Assembly (NCBI RefSeq): GCF_033095945.1
Contig: NZ_AP026800.1
Span: forward strand, 1,674,001 to 1,738,000
Length of the DNA: 64,000 nucleotides
Source of the DNA: Bombiscardovia apis
GTDB taxonomy: Bacteria; Actinomycetota; Actinomycetes; Actinomycetales; Bifidobacteriaceae
Direction of reading: 5' to 3'
The notes beneath the pieces were generated by a model. The model worked only from the letters and a program-made list of their open reading frames with translations, searched no databases and had not been told where the DNA came from. A program made the position numbers and the translations under genes. Position 1 is the first letter of the stretch. Every line of letters starts with the position of its first letter. Shown one piece after another: positions 9,270 through 17,774 of the stretch.

Positions 9270-9433
9270 TAGGATAAGTTTTATAAGCATGCACAAAGTG
9301 CTCTACCGCTTGAGGCAAAGGTTGGGGAACCTACAAAAACGCAACGCCTCACACGGCAACACGCAGCACACATATATGAGTTTTGACAGGCCGAGCTCTA
9401 CGCGGTGCTCACAGGCCTTGCAGAGGGGTTATT
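9270..9433 (+). promoter_or_regulatory. Promoter and structured leader of surface-protein gene 1
   Basis: TAGGAT at 9270-9275 is a likely -10; the same promoter-leader arrangement recurs before surface gene 6. The leader contains the core hairpin GGTTGGGGAACC (9320-9331) inside an outer stem TGAGGC (9311-9316) / GCCTCA (9346-9351). The SD-like AGAGGGG lies just before the ATG. The stretch 9120-9269 holds no gene; it contains short GGTTTGC-type direct repeats also seen upstream of surface gene 6. Confidence 0.55.
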
Positions 9434-12116
9434 ATGCGAAACGTACGAGCCATCAGCGCTACCGTACTAGCACTATCCTTGACCATCCTGGGGGGGGGGG
9501 TCCGCTAGTTTAACGCACCCAACACTTGCTCACGCAACACCACCCGCGCCCATAACCCCGCCAGCACCGCCAGCCTGTAACATCACGACCGACCCCATAT
9601 CGCAATGCTTCAGCCCCAGCCTTGGGCGAGCGCTTGCCAGCAGATACACATCCGGCAACACCAGCACGCCACTACCCAGCTATGTAACAACTCTTACAAA
9701 TTTGGAATTCCGCAGCAGCGCCATCACGGATTTGAACGGAATACAACACCTGACTCAACTCACTCGTTTAGATTTGTGGAACGATCCGAACGCCAGGGGA
9801 GAAATCCTCGTTTATAACAATAAACTGACTGACGTAACCCCATTGGCCGCCCTGTCTAATCTCACTTATCTTGACTTGCGAACAACCGGCATCGCCAATC
9901 TCAACGGCCTACAGAATCTAACCAATCTTACCGATTTATTGCTTGGCAATATCAGCCATATGAGGCCGTCGCCCTTGGCGTTCAGCGACATCAGCCCGCT
10001 CGCAGCGCTCACCAATTTAAAGAGTCTCGACCTGAGCGTCACCACGGAAGACACATACATACTTGATACGCCTAGCAGAATCAGCGATCTGTCGCCGCTG
10101 AGCAACATGCCGCGGCTACGCACACTCAAGCTCGTCGGACTCGAACTCACCGACGCAAGCTTCGACCAACTTGCCAGCTATCCAAACCTCGCTAACCTCA
10201 CGGCCATCACGCTCGGCGGCTACAAAACCGGGAACATACCCAGCAATCTCAACCCCATACGCAAGCTCACCAAGCTGCAAGACATCACCCTCCTCAACTG
10301 GAGTATGACTGACTTGAGCCCCATAACCTCAATCACAGGACTCACCCAACTGTCCATCACCAACCTAGGAACAACCCGGGCCAACACATTTGAGCAATTA
10401 ACCCCACTGTCTGGACTCACCAGCCTAACGAGCCTGAGCATCATCAACGAATACGACAAAGACGAGTCAACCAGCGCGGATATTCAAAGCCCCATTACCG
10501 ACATAAGACCGCTGCGCAATCTCACAAATCTTCAAAGCCTAACCTTGGACGGGCATAAGATTAGCGACATCAGCCCCTTAAGCGGGCTAACTAGCCTAGG
10601 CTTTTTGAACCTAGGCCACAACGGCCCAGGAAATCGTATAAGCGACATCACACCCTTGAGCAACCTCAACAATCTGATGGAATTGTACTTATGTAACAAT
10701 CAGATTAGCGACATACACGCACTTAGCTCTATACCACGAATGAGGATGCTCGACCTAAGCAATAACCTGCCGAACCGAATGCACTCGCGGCCAGAGTTCA
10801 ACCCCAATCTTCCCCATAATCAGATTGTCGACATCAGCCCTCTAGCCAGCAATCCTTCTTTAACTCAGCTATGGGCTTCAGACAACCACATTCAAGATGT
10901 CACCCCACTGGGCAGCATGAATCAAATAGGACTCGTATGGCTCGAGAATAATCAGATTAGCGACTTAAGCCCCATACAGCATTCGAGCTCCATCTATGGG
11001 CTCTTTCTAGCTGGCAACCGTCTTACCGACAGCCAGGTCGGCATAATAGCCCAGATGCCCTTTGCCAGCCACCAGGGCGGCATCAACCAGGTGAGCCTCG
11101 GCGACGACATCACCGACATAAGTCCTCTCATCGGCACCTACATCATGTCGCTCACCCTCCAGGGCAGTCATCTCGATGCCGACAAACTCACCAGCACCAT
11201 AAGCAGTCTGTCTACCTTGAGCGGATTGTACACCCTAAGACTGCGAAACAATGGCTTTACCAACGAGCAATTCCGCCAGATCATGGGCCAAACCAACTTC
11301 GGTCCTATGAGCTACTTCGCCGTCACCGGCAGCCATGTCACCGACATCACGCCGGTCATGGATAACGCAGCCAGCCTCAACCGCATGAATCAGATGGATC
11401 TATCCGGCAACGAGATCCAAGACATCACCCCCCTCACCAAGAACCTAGGAGCTTTAACGAGCATCACCAATCTCGACATCAGCAATCAGAACGTCCGCCT
11501 GCCAGCCAAGCCCGACTTCGATCCGAACAATCCCATGCGCCTAGGGCCAGCCACCATCGACTCGACAGCCACGCCAAAACGCTACGCGCCCATCGACCCC
11601 ACCAAACCAAGCACGCCGGCAGGCAGCAGCTACGACGCCAACACCGCTACCGTCACATGGCCGGCCACCCTACCCGGCGACTATGCATACAGCTTTAATT
11701 ACGAGGACAGGCTACCTCACGGCGATTTCAAATTCTCCGGTACCATCGCTCAGGAGGTGCCCGGCATCACCGTCAGCTTCGACCCCGACGGCGGCAGCCC
11801 CAGGCCAGCTGACCAGTACCTCCACATTGGAGAAAAAATCGGCATGCCCAGCGGCCCCCACAAACCAGGATTCGTTCTCGGCGGCTGGACCGACAGCGGG
11901 ACCGGCAGCATGTGGGACTTCGCCAACGATACCGTCAGCGCAAACATCACGCTCAAAGCCTACTGGACCACGCCCATGAACCTGCCCAGCGCAGGCAGCA
12001 TACCCCTCGCACGGCTCAGCGGCCTCACCATACTCCTCAGCTCCGGAGGAGCCCTCGCCCTCTACACCCACATACCCCGCCGCTCACGAGGCAAACACTT
12101 ATCCAGCAAACAATAA
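9434..12116 (+). CDS. Phase-variable LRR surface protein 1 (OFF: frameshifted at G11)
   Basis: The ATG at 9434 gives a signal-peptide start (MRNVRAISATVLALSLTIL) that runs into 11 G and then TAG at 9506, so this copy is OFF. Removing one G joins it in frame to the stop at 12116, giving 893 residues with no other interruption. The mature part would have an N-terminal cap with paired Cys (PACNITTDPISQCF), many SDS22/internalin-type 22-residue LRRs (LTxLxLxxNxIxDIxPL) to about residue 690, a C-terminal all-beta region with one InlB-type repeat (VSFDPDGG to ITLKAYW), then LPSAG, a hydrophobic segment and a basic tail. LPSAG plus TM plus RRSRGK reads as a sortase-type cell-wall anchor. The long frame alone starts at a TTG inside the LRRs and would lack secretion. 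Confidence 0.85.
9490..9500 (+). repeat. Poly-G tract (11 G) in surface gene 1
   Basis: Codons CTG GGG GGG GGG GTC CGC TAG are read in this register, giving a stop. Ten G gives TCC GCT AGT and an open frame to 12116. Twelve G also stops, at TAA. Confidence 0.9.
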
Positions 12117-12134
12117 AATACCCACATAAACAGA

Positions 12135-12230
12135 TTCTTGTATGAAAGAAAATCTCCCCTAATCCTAGAGTTTTCTTTTCATACAAGAAAAACTCTGTAA
12201 AAGCGAGTATAATTTCTTGTATGGAAGAAA
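12135..12230. promoter_or_regulatory. Three-copy operator and leaderless promoter of DUF4143 ATPase 1
   Basis: The motif TTCTTGTATGAAAGAAA occurs at 12135-12152 (+), inverted at 12171-12189, and again at 12214-12230 (+), where it overlaps the start codon. TATAAT at 12208-12213 lies only seven bases before the ATG at 12221, so transcription should begin at or next to the start codon, giving a leaderless mRNA. The first two copies form a large inverted repeat after surface gene 1 that could also act as its terminator. The layout suggests autorepression. Confidence 0.6.
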
Positions 12231-13441
12231 CTGACAAGCAGCTGGTTGATCGCCCTCTCTATGTGGACCGTATCATGGAGTTCGCCGATACGGACTTGAT
12301 TAAGGTGCTAACCGGGTTACGCCGTAGTGGCAAGTCGGACCTGCTCAAACTCGTACGCCGCCGCCTGATTGCGCAAGGTCGGAGCCGCGAGCAGTTCATC
12401 TCCCTCAATTTTGAAGACTACGCCCTAAGCCCCTTACGCGATGCCAGCAAGCTCTACGCGCACTTGGAAGAGCGCATCGCCAAGATTTCCGGCAAGCCTT
12501 ACATTTTCCTCGACGAAATCCAAGAAGTGCCCGGCTTTGAAAAGCTCGTAAACTCCCTGCGCGTCGCCCACCAAGCCGACGTCTACATCACCGGCTCCAA
12601 CTCCTCCCTACTCTCCGGCGAGCTCGCCACCTACCTAGCTGGGCGCTATGTACAATTCACCGTTTACCCCTTCGGATTCGCAGAATTCCGCGCAGCCCGC
12701 CAATCCCTAGGCGCCGATGACTCCTTCAAGGCCTTCTTGCAGATGGGCGGCATGCCATTCGCTGCCAGCGGCAATCTGAGCGAGGAAAGCCAGCGCACCT
12801 ACCTTACTGACATCTACCATTCAGTCGTTTTGAAAGACATCGTGCAGCGCTACCGTATCCGCGATATCGCCTTGCTGGAGCGCATTGTCCGCTTCGCACT
12901 CAGCAACGTGGGCAATGTCATTTCGGCCAACTCCGTCGCCTCATATTTGAAGTCCGAGCGCATCGAGCTCAGCAGCCAGACCGTGCTCAACTACTTGAGC
13001 TACTGCCAGCAGTCCTTCCTCTTGGAGCGCCTGGACCGGGTTGACATCATCGGCAAAAAGCAGCTCAAAACCCTGCAAAAATACTACGTGGCCGACCTCG
13101 GACTGCGGCAGGCAATCCTCGGCGACGGGCAGACGCAGATTCAAGGGCTGCTGGAGAACGTGGTCGCACTCGAAGGCCTACGCCGCGGCTACCAAGTGAG
13201 CGTAGGCACCGCCGGCAGCCAAGAAGTCGACTTCATCTTCCGCAAAGGCGAGCGCAAACACTACATCCAAGTCGCCTACCTACTAGACTCCCCCGAAACC
13301 GCCGACCGCGAATTCGGCGCCTTCGCCCCAATCCGCGACTCCTACCCCAAAACCGTCCTAACCCTAGACCCCATCCCCCAACCCCGCAACGGCATCTCCC
13401 ACCGCCACATCGAAGAGTTCCTCCTCGGTAATGATTGGTGA
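12221..13441 (+). CDS. AAA_14/DUF4143 ATPase 1
   Basis: A 406-residue ATPase: Walker A LRRSGKSDL (about residues 33-41), Walker B YIFLDEIQE (about 104), sensor-like YITGSNSSLL and the basic PFGFAEF segment typical of this family. A winged-helix-like segment follows (VISANSVASYLKSERIELSSQTVLNYL, about 225-255), then the C-terminal DUF4143 domain with its PD-(D/E)XK-like strand EVDFIF. The usual EVK is IQVAY here, so nuclease activity is doubtful. The molecular role of the family is not established. It lies about 100 bases after surface gene 1 on the same strand, has a leaderless promoter, and is one of three such ATPases in the window. Confidence 0.85.
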   Translation: MEETDKQLVDRPLYVDRIMEFADTDLIKVLTGLRRSGKSDLLKLVRRRLIAQGRSREQFISLNFEDYALSPLRDASKLYAHLEERIAKISGKPYIFLDEIQEVPGFEKLVNSLRVAHQADVYITGSNSSLLSGELATYLAGRYVQFTVYPFGFAEFRAARQSLGADDSFKAFLQMGGMPFAASGNLSEESQRTYLTDIYHSVVLKDIVQRYRIRDIALLERIVRFALSNVGNVISANSVASYLKSERIELSSQTVLNYLSYCQQSFLLERLDRVDIIGKKQLKTLQKYYVADLGLRQAILGDGQTQIQGLLENVVALEGLRRGYQVSVGTAGSQEVDFIFRKGERKHYIQVAYLLDSPETADREFGAFAPIRDSYPKTVLTLDPIPQPRNGISHRHIEEFLLGNDW

Positions 13442-13500
13442 ACAAACCGCAGGTAACTCCATTTCTATATCTTGCCTATAACTAGATGTGTTGATGTTAT

Positions 13501-14379
13501 TTACTGGCTTATCCCCAGCCATTTAGGCATACTTTCATAACAGAACCAGTCGCTCTTTAGCGCTGCTTTCAGAGCCCATTTTTGATAGTAATTTTTATTG
13601 CCGTAATCATCACAATACTTATATTTCCTTTTTAAAATCTTTCTTGCAGGATTTTTTTTGTCACGGTATTTATCCCAGAGTTCGCAGAATGAAGTACTCC
13701 AAGAATTGCAATCATCAACCCACAGTTCAGAATATTGCTCGGAAATTTTCAGGGTTGAGAAGCTATGTCGTAATCTCTCAAATTTTTCTTTACTCCAACC
13801 ACTTGGCTTAACCGCTGTGACCGAAAAGATAAAAGCGGGCAGTTTGCCTTTTTCCGTTGGAGTCTCTGCTATAGAAACTGTGAGCCAACGCTCATCATCA
13901 AAATCCTCGATATAGGGGTTAAAAAGGACAGTCTCAGCCTGCTGGGCAGTAAATGCTGTAGCTCGTTTTACACCATTACAGCGTTGGCAACATGGGATTA
14001 AATTCAAAGGAGTCACCGACAAGTATTGGTAATCAGCTTTGGGAAGGTAATGATCAAGCTGATTCGCATGATTAACGCCACAATACGGACATCGCATATT
14101 CCCTTTAATCTGCTCAAATTCTCCAAGCCTGGATCGTTGACGTTGATATAATGCCTTCGCTACGTCATTGTCGTCTTTCGAACTACCAGAAAAAGAGGCT
14201 TTGTTTATTTGACATATTGACGATGCTCCATTGCGGACAACATTCTCGTATGTAGCAGAGGCTGAAAGCATGGGTGCTATCAACCGTTCAGCAGATTTTT
14301 TATTACTCTTGCTGCTCCTATCTACGCATTTTCTAATGAGATTTTCTGCCGAAAGAGTCGGCTCATCAATCCTCTTCAT
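13501..14379 (-). CDS. ptuB: Septu defence HNH nuclease PtuB
   Basis: A 292-residue HNH-endonuclease protein. The zinc-finger-type HNH is intact: CPYC (about residue 97), LDHYLPK with the metal/catalytic His, then LIPCCQRCN. It is the second gene of a two-gene unit with the ATPase at 14366-15925, overlapping it by 14 bases; this order and pairing define Septu (PtuA ATPase plus PtuB HNH nuclease), an anti-phage system in which the nuclease cuts DNA when the ATPase complex is triggered. Base composition is clearly more AT-rich than in the flanking genes, a sign of horizontal transfer. Other ATPase-HNH defence pairs look similar, but Septu fits best. Confidence 0.82.
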   Translation of the reverse strand: MKRIDEPTLSAENLIRKCVDRSSKSNKKSAERLIAPMLSASATYENVVRNGASSICQINKASFSGSSKDDNDVAKALYQRQRSRLGEFEQIKGNMRCPYCGVNHANQLDHYLPKADYQYLSVTPLNLIPCCQRCNGVKRATAFTAQQAETVLFNPYIEDFDDERWLTVSIAETPTEKGKLPAFIFSVTAVKPSGWSKEKFERLRHSFSTLKISEQYSELWVDDCNSWSTSFCELWDKYRDKKNPARKILKRKYKYCDDYGNKNYYQKWALKAALKSDWFCYESMPKWLGISQ

Positions 14380-15925
14380 CAGACAAGTCCGTTTCTTCTT
14401 GCTCCATCAAGGTCAGATACGATAAGGCTTCACTCCCCAATTGCCCGGAAAAATCATCCTTGACTTCAGAGTATCCACGCCCCTTATCTGTCTCCTTTTT
14501 GAGAAGACTATAAAAACCAGTCTTCGTAGGATCGTATCTGAAAATCTCTCGAGTTAGTACAGCAAGATTTTCCCCGAAAGTCTCTAAATCTGGTTCCCTT
14601 ACAGAAGTATGGCCTTCTTGTCGTTCAATTATTTTTACAGATGACGCTGGAATCTCTTGAACCACTATCGGAGAATGCGTGGCAATAATTACCGCACCGT
14701 TCATTTCGGTCGCCAAATCAGATAAGGCACGGATCCATGCACTAAGCAAAGGAGGATGCAAGAATGACTCCGGCTCATCAAGAAGAAGCAGCGAACCTTC
14801 TCTCATATACCGCGCAGCAACAGTCATAGTCAGCAGTATCGCCTTTTCACCTGTACTAAGAATTTCAAATCGATTTTTTAATCTCTCAGTTATGTCGTTT
14901 ATGTCCAGCTCATGGCTTCCATTATTATCTGTTTCATCTTCCGGATTATATAATTCCATACCAAACAGATTCCCCCAAAACGGTTCCGATATCGTTTCAA
15001 GCATATGTTTTAGACGATCCCTCGAGGAAATAACAACTTGGTCTATTTGGTCGGAGAAATCCTTCAAGTTATTGATTTGCGCAAGAGTGAACTGTGTTAT
15101 TAAATCCTCTCCCCTCTCTTTATTAAGGCGAACAATCATATCCTTCTCCACGAACTCACCATCGAGACTGCTTGAAGAAACGAGCACTAGATTAGGGAAT
15201 TCATTATCTTCATCATCACCTGTAAAAGTGAGATCCGCATGTGACTCCCCTACCTGCCACTTGTAATACTGCTCAATTATAGTTTTTAAAATACGAGTTT
15301 TACCTACTCCATTCTCTCCGATTAAAGCTTGAACGTTTGTTGGTGGTTTTGAATCATGTTTCAAACTAAACGAAACTGATTTCGTGGAACAACCGTTATC
15401 TAAATCTTTACCTTTTCGATTAAATGTTACTGAAAACTCGTAATTAACTTTTTCTTCTTTCCCTATCGCTATCCTGTGATATTGACGTTTAACCGTCGCT
15501 AGTGGAATAGTGCGCAATAGTGATGTATGCAAAACATCTTCATCTTGGAAACGGTCAATTAGGGGTTTTTCATATGCAATGTCCCTCAGCGCAGTCATCA
15601 CTTCCTTTGCAATCCCTGCTCCATGCGCATTTAAATTCTTGTAATACTCGATATCTTGCCCCAAAGAGAAGTAGGAGTCATCCAACACTTCAAATTGGTC
15701 AGGGAGCCTAGTTACCATGCCTTTACCAAGCCCCATATTAGACATACCCGATCTTCCAATTTTTACATTTGAAATTGCTATAGAACGTTTATGCTCGACA
15801 AGATACAGACAAAACATCGTTACATAGTTGTAGTCATTCCATCCGTCCTTCTCAAGCAGACAATAAGGTTCCTCTACTCCAGGTTCAGGACCCGTTTGCT
15901 TTCTCTCGCGCACAAAAAATCGCAT
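14366..15925 (-). CDS. ptuA: Septu defence ATPase PtuA
   Basis: A 519-residue SMC/ABC-like ATPase of the OLD/AAA_21 type: Walker A GENGVGKTRIL (about residue 205), signature-like STGEKAILLT (about 358), Walker B LLLLDEPESFLHP (about 380) and H-loop IIATHSPIV (about 417). There is no transmembrane segment, so it acts in the cytosol, probably complexing with PtuB. Codon and base use are AT-rich compared with the neighbours, and the operon sits between two DUF4143 ATPases, inside the accessory island. No clear ribosome site precedes the ATG at 15925; an AAAGGAG lies about 40 bases upstream. Reading frame and core motifs are intact, so the system looks functional. Confidence 0.82.
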   Translation of the reverse strand: MRFFVRERKQTGPEPGVEEPYCLLEKDGWNDYNYVTMFCLYLVEHKRSIAISNVKIGRSGMSNMGLGKGMVTRLPDQFEVLDDSYFSLGQDIEYYKNLNAHGAGIAKEVMTALRDIAYEKPLIDRFQDEDVLHTSLLRTIPLATVKRQYHRIAIGKEEKVNYEFSVTFNRKGKDLDNGCSTKSVSFSLKHDSKPPTNVQALIGENGVGKTRILKTIIEQYYKWQVGESHADLTFTGDDEDNEFPNLVLVSSSSLDGEFVEKDMIVRLNKERGEDLITQFTLAQINNLKDFSDQIDQVVISSRDRLKHMLETISEPFWGNLFGMELYNPEDETDNNGSHELDINDITERLKNRFEILSTGEKAILLTMTVAARYMREGSLLLLDEPESFLHPPLLSAWIRALSDLATEMNGAVIIATHSPIVVQEIPASSVKIIERQEGHTSVREPDLETFGENLAVLTREIFRYDPTKTGFYSLLKKETDKGRGYSEVKDDFSGQLGSEALSYLTLMEQEETDLSDEED

Positions 15926-16019
15926 AACTCAAACACTTCCATTCAACCGTATTCCCGGTTCTCCTTTATCAATATTTTCTAAGACCCCTCAAATAAGAGT
16001 ATTTAGTATTTTATTTCAC

Positions 16020-17201
16020 CTATTCCCCCTCCACCAACTGGCCTAGGTCGGAGAGGGTTAGGACTTGGCCGTGGCGGGTGGGGAAGGATTCGGGGCCGCC
16101 GTAGACTAGGACGCGCTGCTCGGGGGGGATGCCCATGAGGTCGCCCAGGGAGTTGATGGTGGCGAAAGCGTGGGGATTGTAGGTGGCAGAGGCTTTGACT
16201 TCTACTAGGTAGCGAATTTGGCCGCCGTGCTCGATAACGAGGTCGACTTCCTTGCGGTTGGAGTCGCGCCAATAGTAGAGCTGGGGCCGTTTGCCCTGAT
16301 TGTAGTAGTGCTTGAGCAGCTCGGAAACCACCAGATTCTCGAACAAGTGGCCGCGCAGAGGCTGGTTGAGCAGTAGGTCTTCGCTGGAAGTCAGGCCAAG
16401 CAAATGGCAGGCTAGGCCCGTGTCGTAAAAGTAGAGCTTGGGCGTTTTGACTAGGCGCTTGCCAAAGTTGCGATAGTAGGGCCGCAAGCGGAAGGCAACG
16501 AACGACGCTTCGAGCAGGGAGAGCCAATCCGACGCCGTGGCAGGGCTGATTCGAGCTTCGACCGCCAGCGTTGAACCAGCGAAAAGCTCACCAATTCGGG
16601 TGGCACACAGACTCAGGTAACGCTCAAAATCAGCGATTTTTCTTACTCCCAGCTCGTCTCGAATATCGCGCTCCAAGTATGTCTGAATGTACGCCTGGAA
16701 GAAGTCGCTAGACGGCACGCCGCTGGCATATAAACGCGGGTAGCCACCCTTGAACATGTAGTCGTCGACTGAGACAGGCACTTGGCCAGACCGGCTCGCT
16801 TCGGCGTAGGAGAAGGGCAGCAGGTGCGCAATCCCCACTCGCCCAGCTAAGGACTGCGAAATCGTCTTGAGCAACAGAAAATTCTGCGAGCCCGTCAGCA
16901 CGAACTGACCTGGCTCGTTAGTTTCATCTACGATTTCTTGCAAGTAGGAGAACAAAGACGGCACGCGCTGGGCTTCATCGAAAATGACATGACTGCGGTA
17001 TCGGGCAAGAAAAGCGCGCGGATCGTCGAGCGCCAACTGGCGGGCATCCGGATTTTCTAGCGACACATACTCGAAGTCGCTAAACAGCTGTCGGGTCAAC
17101 GTTGTTTTACCGCTCTGTCTCGGACCAGTTAAGCTCACCACCGGAAACCACTGCATATACTGAGAGAGCACCGGCCCAATAACCCTTGAAACAAAAGCCA
17201 T
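16020..17201 (-). CDS. AAA_14/DUF4143 ATPase 2
   Basis: This 393-residue ATPase has Walker A GPRQSGKTTL (about residues 26-35), Walker B HVIFDEAQRV (about 74), the sensor region FVLTGSQNFLL and the LLPFSYAEA segment. The C-terminal DUF4143 domain shows the full PD-(D/E)XK-like set: FENLVVSEL, EVDLVIEHG and YLVEVKAS, so a nuclease-like fold is plausible. It belongs to the same subgroup as the ATPase at 52906-54135 and differs from that at 12221. Four direct repeats at an exact 23-nt period lie immediately upstream (17215-17299). It is divergent from surface gene 2. Cellular function is unknown. Confidence 0.85.
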   Translation of the reverse strand: MAFVSRVIGPVLSQYMQWFPVVSLTGPRQSGKTTLTRQLFSDFEYVSLENPDARQLALDDPRAFLARYRSHVIFDEAQRVPSLFSYLQEIVDETNEPGQFVLTGSQNFLLLKTISQSLAGRVGIAHLLPFSYAEASRSGQVPVSVDDYMFKGGYPRLYASGVPSSDFFQAYIQTYLERDIRDELGVRKIADFERYLSLCATRIGELFAGSTLAVEARISPATASDWLSLLEASFVAFRLRPYYRNFGKRLVKTPKLYFYDTGLACHLLGLTSSEDLLLNQPLRGHLFENLVVSELLKHYYNQGKRPQLYYWRDSNRKEVDLVIEHGGQIRYLVEVKASATYNPHAFATINSLGDLMGIPPEQRVLVYGGPESFPTRHGQVLTLSDLGQLVEGE

Positions 17202-17214
17202 CTCAGCCCCTTAC

Positions 17215-17299
17215 TTACAATTCAGCATAATCCCTATTTACAATTTAGCATAACCTCTACTTACAATTTAACATAACCTCTGCTTACAATTTGGCATAG
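17215..17299. repeat. Four direct repeats at 23-nt period upstream of ATPase 2
   Basis: The 16-base unit TTACAATTYRRCATAR occurs at 17215, 17238, 17261 and 17284, always 23 bases apart, starting 13 bases before the ATPase ATG on its upstream side. Near-identical copies make up the orphan array at 21561, and a related unit occurs upstream of ATPase 3. It resembles an iteron-type protein binding array. Confidence 0.85.
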
Positions 17300-17415
17300 A
17301 AACGAAATGGAAATCCAAATACTCAGCAGGCACTCCAGATGCCGCATCTTTCATGTGACCTACTACACAACAGCTGTGTTCAATTGAAACGCTGAAAACA
17401 GGGCAGCAAGTTTGG

Positions 17416-17534
17416 TAGACTGGCTTGTACAGGCTTTAAGCGCTGTATAGCAGGGATTCCGAATTAACGTTTAAGCGTCATGCAATGGCGTCGGCCCCTG
17501 CAGGGGTAGGCTGCCGAAAGACGGCCTACCTTTT
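17416..17534 (+). ncRNA. Candidate small RNA or relic leader ending in a terminator
   Basis: TAGACT at 17416-17421 matches the -10 of the surface-gene promoters (GGTAGACT). About 110 bases later there is an intrinsic terminator. Between them there is no ORF with a ribosome site, but there are paired segments such as CCCCTGCAGGGG (17495-17506). It may be a free small RNA or the truncated leader of a lost surface gene. Confidence 0.3.
17505..17534 (+). terminator. Rho-independent terminator
   Basis: GGTAGGCTG pairs with the CGGCCTACC side (nine base pairs, one G-T) around an eight-base loop and is followed by TTTT. It would stop transcription heading towards surface gene 2. Confidence 0.6.
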
Positions 17535-17634
17535 ACATTAAAGACATTGATTTGACCGTTTGCTCTCCCGCATTTTTACAGCACAGACGAACGAGTCCAT
17601 AGGATTCAGGCACAGGGGTGCAATTCGGTGGTTG

Positions 17635-17774
17635 TAGGGTTGGGTTTTAGCGGGGTAGCCTGGTGTGAGGTTTAATGTTTGTTGTGGTGCCTTCGGTTGG
17701 GGAATCTTTTGGGCACGATAGTTTGTAGCGATGGAACGCTTGGCTCTTGCCCGTTTCAGAAGAAGGGGTGTTGT
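17635..17774 (+). promoter_or_regulatory. Promoter and structured leader of surface-protein gene 2
   Basis: TAGGGT (17635-17640) is a possible -10. The core hairpin GGTTGGGGAATC (17695-17706) is enclosed by GTGCC (17687-17691) and GGCAC (17712-17716). The stem bases differ from those of the other leaders, but pairing is kept. Confidence 0.5.

Noticed and set aside
9434..12116. Calling the six frameshifted surface genes plain pseudogenes
   Set aside because: The only defect in each is the same homopolymer at the same codon, and the remaining 580-940 codons are intact, which fits reversible switching better than decay.
17215..17299. Possible CRISPR array
   Set aside because: Unit 16 bases, spacer only 7 bases, no cas genes; the period of 23 and placement at a promoter fit a protein-binding array.
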